From contig CM029367.1 of NCBI GenBank assembly GCA_017165825.1, forward strand, positions 30,304,705 through 30,368,704: a stretch of DNA of 64,000 nucleotides, given 5' to 3'. Shown here one piece after another: positions 57,737 through 64,000 of this stretch. Position 1 is the first letter of the stretch, and every line of letters starts with the position of its first letter. The notes beneath the pieces are model-generated. The model made no database searches, was not told the DNA's origin, and saw nothing but the letters and a program-made list of their open reading frames with translations. Origin of the DNA: Hepsetus odoe (lineage: Eukaryota > Chordata > Actinopteri > Characiformes > Hepsetidae). The translations under genes were made by a program, and so were the position numbers.

Positions 57737-58629
57737 TTATCCTATGCAGCAGTGGCTTGCAGATTTCAGGGACTTGTTCCAGATATAGGTTCTTTGTTTC
57801 TAAAACAAAGAGTTTTACTATGACTCAGACTCACCCTTAATTGACTCAGCCTTTCAGATTGAGAACAAAACTTCAATGCAATTAATGAGCACAGCCTAAA
57901 GTTCTTAACTTTGTTTGTTAGTTTTACTGTGGATATTCGCCATTGTTACAGTGCTGGTATTGCAGCAGCATCAAGTTCCACACGGCTTCAAATAAAGGCC
58001 CTTTTATTATTTAACACCATCAGAGGCTTGGACAGAAGGAAGCGCTACAAGCAATAAATGAAGTGCTTGAAGGAGTTACAAAACAACTTGACATCTCTAG
58101 CATGTAGAATGAATACCAAGTATGCTTGCCATTTCAAAAGTTAATGAATCTGCCAGCTGAAGATACCTTTAAAACGTACTAAAATCTAAACTGGATGAGC
58201 TATTTCCCTACTTTGCTGGCGAATTGGCAGAAACAACAAACAAACTGCCTTTTCTACACTATATTTAATGCCTGCAGTGCTTCATTTCAGTCCTAGAAGA
58301 TTTTTTGGCCACAAATAGCTGGTGATTTGACCCAAAGGTTTTTTTTTGTTTTTTTTTTTAGCATGAAATAAAAATTTAAATTCTCTTTTAAAAGACTCAC
58401 TCAGATTGAAGACATGCCACTGACTCAATACTCAACTAATGAAGCAATTTGAATATCTCTAATGAGGCAAGAAGAGTAAACTGGAGTCGAGTACTGGGGC
58501 TATTAAAGTTAGGCTTTCTGTTTAAACTATAAATGGCAATTTAGGACCAAAAAAGATCATTTTTTCAAGAAATTGGTCCCACTGTTTGAAAATCAAAACA
58601 TGTCTGCGTAATTCCTGCACTTCCTAGTA
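57736..58629. other. unique sequence
   Basis: Poly-T run at 58339-58359. No exon recognised. Confidence 0.4.
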
Positions 58630-58690
58630 ATTTACATTTACATTTATGGCACTAAGCGGATGCTCTTCTCCAGAGTGACCTACTTTAGGG
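58630..58690 (-). mobile_element. SINE-C tail fragment
   Basis: ACATTTACATTTATGGCACT and GGATGCTCTTCTCCAGAGTG match the left side of the SINE-C copies. The rest of the element is missing. Similar short pieces are common in fish genomes. Confidence 0.5.
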
Positions 58691-60745
58691 ATTTTTAATC
58701 AATTTTTTTGAACAACTGCCATCCAACCAAATTACTGCCAGCTAGGTATCATCCTTTACAGATCCTCATTGAACACTGGAAGTAAATATCTCCATTTTTG
58801 TTGGTATTTATGTTTTGTAGTTCAACTAAAGTGGAAGGCTGTCATTCCAGCCACTAAAGGCCTAAGCAATCAGTGAGCTCACCTAGTTATATATGCATAG
58901 TTCCATAAATAATGTTGTTTAGTATTGCTGTATAAATTATTATGCGACAGCCTACATGGCCCTGAGGGTCCCTGATTGACTATAACATATGATGCATTTA
59001 AAAGCATTTTCATTTTCAAGGCCATTTTCTCCAAAACAGTAACAACACGACTATGCATATTGGAGTGATGCATTCCCATGTGTATCATTTCAGGCTGGAA
59101 ATGAGTCGCATGTCCTACACGTCCTGTATCATCCGTTCCAGCATGAAGAATCTATCTAATGTTGATTACAACAGCTTCATCATTTCCCTTTGTTTACATG
59201 ATGAAAAAGACAAGGGGTGTTATCCTTCATTTCTGCTGGGCTGAATGTGGAGGGAGATCTCTCTAGGGGCCAAAAACCCAGTATGGTGACGATGATACAA
59301 TATTCTCCCATGTTTTTCTTAATGGCCATTCTCTAGCAAAGACACTGGAGTTAAATCTCAATTTTCGGAGCGGTGATTTTTCATTAGTGTTGCCTTTTTC
59401 ACGACATGTTTAAGAAATGCTGTTGCATGCAATGATCGCTCGACTCTCCTTCCCAAAGTTTCACAAAGGAGCCATCTGCTTTTCCAACCCACCTCTGACT
59501 AATGAAGGTGACTCTAGGCTCCCGAATGGCAATGTCTCTCTACAGAGGATCTGAGCCAAAAGTTCCTCTCTCGCGGTATTCTTTGCATATGTCAGCCCTT
59601 TTTGAATACACTTCTGAGTTGCAGATCTCAATTAGGTGCAAGAGAGACAGGGTTTGATGTGCTTCTGGAAATTTCCTTTGCTCACCTACCCACATTCGCC
59701 ACAGAAATGTGCTGATATTTCATTTAAAGGCTCACTCAAGAGACGCATGTTCGCAAAAACTTTGAACATCCACTGTGACTGATGTGAACTGTCACAAAAC
59801 CTGTCTGCCATTAAATATGGCTGGCCCCTCTGCAGCGCTGCCACCCAGCCCGGTGAAATACCATCTGGCATCAGGCTGCATTAGTGATGCCACATTACAC
59901 CAGGTATGACATAAACATTTTACTCGTCCAGGTGGGCAAATCTGCAGCTCTTGCAGATCACTGATTGAATGAACTACAGACAAGTCCAGAGAGGTGCTTA
60001 GCAGCTTTATACACATAAGGAATTTTTTATATTATCTCAAAAAAAGTTAAACCCCAAGGATCTGCACTGATGGACGATGTAGGGATTCTCTGGACGACCC
60101 AGCTTCTGTGAAAGCCTCTGCTGTCAGGAAAGAAATGTCTTTCAGAGACAGGAGAGGCACTCTGCACTTCGGTTTGATCATCTCAGCCTCCCAGATGGTG
60201 ATTAAAATAAAACAAAGAACAGTTTCTCTTTGCCCCTCTGGTCTGAGATGGCACTGGGAGGCCACTAAAGTGGAGCTTTTTATGTGCCCGCGGCTGCTGT
60301 GCAGCTGCTCCATTCCCATTAGGAGTTCCACCCCCTTTTGGCAGGTGTCACCGGCCGCCAGATGCATCACAGAGACCTGTCGCATCGTTAAGCCTCGAGC
60401 GCATTGCTGTGGACGGAGAGAAAACAGGCGCTGGCAGCACTAATCCCGCTGCTAACCTGTCCAGATGAATAATACATCGGCCTGCCAGACAAATGTTAAA
60501 CAAAGCAGGAGAAGACTACTGCTCGCTGCAGGAGAGGGTCAAAGATCGACTTCTCTTTGTCAGCCAGAGTAAGCAGAAAGCCTCTTATTTGTGCTGAGCT
60601 TGAGCACATTTGGAGAGCAAGTAGGCGAGTCAAGCAGTGGTATAACTACTGGAGAGGCTGGAGTGAACAGTCAGACTGGAACCCTTGGAGTGATGGGGTC
60701 CATGGTGATTGGCTCTCCTAAAATCTTTACTAGGTCATTCATATC
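58691..60745. other. unique sequence, candidate regulatory block at 59640-60560
   Basis: Long, repeat-free and less AT-rich than its surroundings, with CpG-containing stretches (GTGCCCGCGGCTGCTG, CACCGGCCGCCAG, CCTCGAGCGC) and a SOX-like AAACAAAGC near 60496. Open frames exist on both strands (60047-60385 minus, 60108-60443 plus) because stops are few, but neither shows a domain or splice sites, so I do not call a gene. It may be a conserved non-coding element. Confidence 0.4.
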
Positions 60746-61297
60746 TACAGTACTGTGCAAAAGTTTTAGGCAGGTGTGGAAAAAGTGCTGTAAACAAAGA
60801 ATGCTTTCAGAAATATAAATAATGATTGTTTATTTTGATCAATTTACAAAATGCAAAGTGAGCGAACAAAAGAAAAATCTAAATCAGATCAATATTTGGT
60901 GTTACTACCTTTTACCTTCAGACCAGCCTCAGTTCTTCTGGCCCCACAGAGCCCTGATCTCAACATCATCCAGTGTGTCTGGATCACATGAAGAGACAGA
61001 AGGATGTGAGGAAGTTACATCCACAGAAGATCTGTGCTCAGTTCTCCAAGATGTTTGGAACGACCTACCGGCCGAGTTCCTTCAAAAACTGTGTGCGAGT
61101 GTACCTAGAAGAACTGATGCTGTTTTGAAGGCAAAGGGTGGTCCCACCAAATATTGATTTGATTTAGATTCTCTTTTGTTCCTTCACTGCATTTTGTTGA
61201 TTGATGAAAATAAATGATCAACACTTACATTTCTGAAAGCGTTCTTTGTTTACAGCATTTTTTCCACACCTGCCTCAAACTTTTGCACAGTGCTGTA
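60746..61297 (+). mobile_element. internally deleted Tc1-like transposon (552 bp)
   Basis: Bounded by TA and by inverted repeats that start TACAGTACTGTGCAAAAGTT on the left and TACAGCACTGTGCAAAAGTT when the right end is reversed. The match continues through GGCAGGTGTGGAAAAA and GCTGTAAACAAAGAA for over 100 bp. Inside, only the last part of the transposase remains (see next entry). This is the structure of a non-autonomous derivative. A related transposase could move it. Confidence 0.88.
60950..61156 (+). pseudogene. Tc1-like transposase C-terminal remnant
   Basis: It begins at SPDLNIIQCVW, where the family usually has the third catalytic acid in a Pro-Ile-Glu context. Here the codon 60971-60973 reads Gln, so the catalytic Glu is lost. 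A stop follows at 60989-60991 (TGA). After a frame shift the end continues with DLCSVLQDVWNDLPAEFLQK and RRTDAVLKAKGGPTKY, the typical Tc1 end. The N-terminal DNA-binding part and the first two catalytic Asp residues are missing. Confidence 0.8.
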
Positions 61298-61680
61298 TGT
61301 CAAAACATTCCTGCACCAGTGACTTTCTCAAAATAATCAGCTTTCTTAACATCACGTAGTAGTTACCTTCTGTCAGCACTACCCACACAAGCCTGACATA
61401 GTTTTTTCCTCTCTCTTAGGCATCACTTTTAAATCTTAGAGATAGTCTAAGGTAAATGTTTAAGTCAACATTAGATGCTGGTGGGCGGTACGCCTTAGAA
61501 GCTTATTTGACATTCAGAAAGTAAAATGACATTATCATGTTTTTTACTCACTGAAAGCAATTTTGTGATCTATATAGATGGATACAGATTTATTCATATA
61601 TATATATATATATATAAGATTATTGTAGCACTATGCAAAAGTAAAAAGCAGTTTTATGTGTCTATCTAGCTGTCTCATGC
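61298..61680. other. unique sequence with a (TA)n tract
   Basis: (TA)n at 61597-61616. No other feature. Confidence 0.45.
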
Positions 61681-61867
61681 ACCATTCACACGTACCCAGA
61701 GTGACTTCCATGTCCTAATTACAGGGACAGTTCCCCTGGAGCAATTCAGGGTTAAGGGTCTTGCTCAGGAACCCAATGGCAGTAGTGCTAGAGGTGGGAC
61801 TCCAACCTGCAACCTCTCGAGCAATAGATCTGTAGCCAAGGACCTTACCACTAGACCACCACCACCG
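61681..61867 (-). mobile_element. SINE-C copy with clear tRNA-like head
   Basis: On the minus strand the head reads TGGTCTAGTGGTAAGGTCC and the B box region GCAGGTTGGAGTCCC. The body contains CTGAGCAAGACCCTTAACCC. This is the best preserved SINE-C copy. It directly abuts a LINE fragment. Confidence 0.75.
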
Positions 61868-62042
61868 GTTTTGCCACGTTCACCTCTTCTTTCGACCACC
61901 ACGTCCATAAACCTCCTCTTTGGTCTTCCTCTTTTCCTCTTTCCTGGCAGCTCCATCTTCAACATCCTCCTCTCAATATAATCCCCATCTCTCCTCTGGA
62001 CATGTCCAAACCAACGCAAGCTTGCTTCTCTTACTTTGTGGT
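61868..62042 (-). mobile_element. LINE 3' fragment
   Basis: The minus-strand translation shows REASLRWFGHVQRRDGDYIE, RRMLKMELPGKRKRGRPK and RRFMDVVV. It starts abruptly at CCACAAAGTAAGAGAAGC. The piece after MDVVV is cut by the SINE-C copy. Confidence 0.83.
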
Positions 62043-62313
62043 AATTAAACTTAAGAGTACTTAATATTCTGTTAAAAGCAATTTGTTGTAAACTGGCAAA
62101 TGCTGAGAATAAATGGGCACAAAAATCAAGCAAATTGTTGAAGAATTCAGAGTTTGATGAACAAAATGGGTCAGTGAAGGTTGCTGAGTTGGCTGCTGGG
62201 CCACGTTTTTCTGCTTTATAGCACCTATGTACATTCACGTCCTTTTTTCCCAAAAATGTGTCTATATTTTAGCTTAAAGGTTATCAACCGGGAAAAGGTG
62301 TTTATCCTCTGCC
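62043..62313. other. unique sequence
   Basis: No feature recognised. Confidence 0.4.
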
Positions 62314-62532
62314 GGGCAGCGGTGGCCTGGTGGTTAGGGCGTTGCCCTGGTTCGGAAGATTGTGGGTTCAATTCCCTCACCGGTAGGTTGCCCTGAGGTT
62401 CCCTTGAGCTCCCTGGGAGCTTTCAATAGCTGCCCCCTGCTGCACGTGTGTGTATGGGATTAAATGCAGAGGTTGAATTGTGCTGTGGTGCGTTTCACAA
62501 TGACAAGGGTAGTCACTTTTCACTTCACTTTC
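62314..62532 (+). mobile_element. SINE-A copy, core shortened
   Basis: Head GGGCAGCGGTGGCCTGGTGG, A box GGCCTGGTGGTTAGGGCG, B box GGGTTCAATTCCC. After CCCTTGAGC the sequence skips to TCCCTGGGAGCTTTC, so the AAGGTACC half of the core and about 20 following bases are missing. End GTCACTTTTCACTTCACTTT. Confidence 0.93.
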
Positions 62533-63276
62533 ATTGAAAACAAACCTCTAAATGCAGAGACTAAATCCAGTTCATTCAGACCTCCGAGTGAAGACTTTCT
62601 CCAGCTCTTTCTTGTGTTCTATGCTACAACCCAACCAGGCATCTCACGCTGTTCTGAGCAGCAGGGACCTTCCCTCTCCTTTCTAATCGTGAGATGATGG
62701 CGCCACTTCCCTGCTGTCCCCCTAGCTGTCCGCAGCCCAGCTAATTAGCCTGTTCATTTTTACAAACACAAAGAAAGAGGAACGAGTGGGTGAGTGTGAG
62801 AGCAAAATGATTTTTAAAATAGGTCATGTTAAATAGAACAGAAAAGGATTAGGATTATAGAGGCCTGATTAGCTCGTACATGGTCACTTCAGCCCGGCAC
62901 GCTGTGGCTTTGGCCAGGCCTGGCCCTGATTTTGTGGGTTCGTCTAATGGGACTGTTGTCAGTGCTCTGCTAAACTGGTATTAGCAGCTGGACTCTGATT
63001 CATCATGGACTTGCTGATGTTTGTAATTAACTCCCGGTTGTATAATCAGCCAGTTAATGACATGCTAAATTTGCCGGTAATGATTTGAGCCAGTCAGAAC
63101 GCGCAACAGGACAGCGAGTCTGGACTGGATGTACAGTGCCCCTGGTTATGTTCATAGGCAACAATTTCCCCTGTTAAAGATTGAAGATTTGTTGGAGCCC
63201 CAACAAATAATTATTTGATAAAAACACATGGTTTTGCCATGGAATATTTTATTCATTTGAAAATTATTTGAAAAGC
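62533..63276. other. unique sequence, candidate regulatory block at 62840-63085
   Basis: No repeats. The block has TAATTA (63024-63029), TTAATGA (63054-63060) and TAATGA (63078-63083) plus CTGATTAGC and CTAATGGG, a dense set of homeodomain-type cores. It is a candidate enhancer or conserved non-coding element, not proven. Confidence 0.35.
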
Positions 63277-63290
63277 ATCTGTATCAAATG

Positions 63291-63419
63291 TCCCTGCGAT
63301 GGGCTGGCGACCTGTCCAGGGTGCGTCCCCCGTCGTCGCCCTGTGTGCGCTGGGTTGGACACCGGCACTCCCCCGTGACCCCGTTTGGGACAAGCGGCAG
63401 ATAATGGATGGATGGATGG
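63291..63419 (+). mobile_element. module D retroposon with perfect target-site duplication
   Basis: 129 bp from TCCCTGCGATGGGCTGGCGA to ATAATGGATGGATGGATGG. The 14 bp sequence ATCTGTATCAAATG occurs exactly on both sides (63277-63290 and 63420-63433). The insertion is therefore recent or well preserved, and the element's limits are exact. It does not code for protein. The tail and the truncated start point to LINE-driven reverse transcription. Confidence 0.9.
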
Positions 63420-63496
63420 ATCTGTATCAAATGGACATTTAATGCAACATTTTTGGTGTTTAGAATGTCACTACAGCTCTGGACCTGCACATCAGG

Positions 63497-63660
63497 TGGA
63501 CAGGAGATTAAATTGCCCCCCTAGTTGTAAGTGTGTGTGAGTATGTCATCCCTATGATAGACTGACGTCCTGTCCAGGGTGTCCCCGCCTTTCGCTCCGT
63601 GAAAGCTGGGATAGAATCCAGCGCCCCCTGAGAACAAGCGGCTCAGAAAATGAGTCAGCA
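63497..63660 (+). mobile_element. SINE-B 3' fragment
   Basis: GGAGATTAAATTGCCCCCCT, then GTCCTGTCCAGGGTGTCCCC and AACAAGCGGCTCAGAAAATG. It ends near AGTCAGCAAG. The head and the first half are missing. Confidence 0.75.
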
Positions 63661-64000
63661 AGCTATCTAATGTTACATCAACATGATTTGGGACCATGCA
63701 TGCCAGCTTGGGTTGAAAACTGGAATTTTATTTGCTTGTTTACTCAGAAGCTTGCAAAGCTCACTGGTAAGTGCCCTTGTGCAACAGAAAGGCTAAGATA
63801 ACAAGGAGCCCATCCGTGACTACCCATAAGCGCCTGTGTCAAAAGGAGAGGGTTCGATGGCAACTGGAAATGATCACCTTGCTTCCAAAAGGGAGCTTAG
63901 CCATTGATGTCTACCATTGCATTCACAGCACATGATGACACACAGCGGGACATCTTATGTGCCATGTTTTACGTCACAACACAGCTGGAGGTGGTAAAGC
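63661..64000. other. unique sequence
   Basis: No feature recognised up to the edge of the window. Confidence 0.4.

Overview
This window is nuclear DNA of a vertebrate, most likely a teleost fish. I see no operons, no bacterial-type genes and no convincing protein-coding exon. The evidence is the repeat content: many tRNA-derived SINEs with RNA polymerase III A and B boxes, Tc1/mariner DNA transposons with inverted ends, broken pieces of an endonuclease-type LINE, a long GATA/GACA array and many (CA)n, (TA)n and (CT)n tracts. An otophysan fish (characin, catfish, knifefish or carp group) would fit, but I cannot place it more closely. The window looks like a gene desert or a very large intron.

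Family names used here. SINE-A (27 full or partial copies) has a tRNA-like head (TGGCCTAGTGGTTAGGG, then GGTTCGAATCC), a core (CCCTTGAGCAAGGTACC) and a 3' end GTCACTTTCACTTTCAC. SINE-B (4 copies) starts GGTGGTGCAGTGGGTAGC and ends in (GAGT)n or (GATG)n. SINE-C (3 copies plus a fragment) has the head TGGTCTAGTGGTAAGG. Module D is a roughly 125 bp element ending in (GATG)n. A chimeric SINE joins a SINE-A head and core to module D. The LINE pieces come from an element with an EEP endonuclease at its N-terminus, probably RTE-like.

Layout. 0-6 kb: SINE-C, module D, two SINE-A copies, then an 0.9 kb GATA/GACA array (4566-5459). 6-20 kb: mostly unique AT-rich DNA with scattered SINE-A, a chimeric SINE at 14.0 kb and a decayed Tc1-like element near 18 kb. 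20-35 kb: dense SINE-A, including a head-to-head inverted pair at 21.2-21.7 kb, with LINE and Tc1 fragments. 35.7-37.0 kb: the best preserved transposon, a 1.3 kb Tc1-like element with both ends and a broken transposase. 39.3-39.9 kb: a tRNA-Arg pseudogene next to a SINE-A that has been split by a chimeric SINE. 41-46 kb: a cluster of SINE-A copies and a LINE 3' piece. 46-60 kb: unique DNA with microsatellites and more LINE/SINE pieces. 60.7-61.3 kb: an internally deleted Tc1-like element. 61.7-63.7 kb: SINE-C, LINE, SINE-A, module D with a perfect 14 bp target-site duplication, and SINE-B.

Several unique stretches (near 3.1, 13.5, 16.2, 44.1, 47.2, 60.3 and 63.0 kb) have the composition of conserved vertebrate regulatory DNA, with homeodomain cores and E-boxes and no repeat similarity. 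This is a guess that only alignment to other genomes can settle. I found no undescribed multi-gene system. The most unusual items are the chimeric SINE, its nested copy, the short element whose start coincides with the chimera junction, and the repeated 15 bp expansion of the SINE core.
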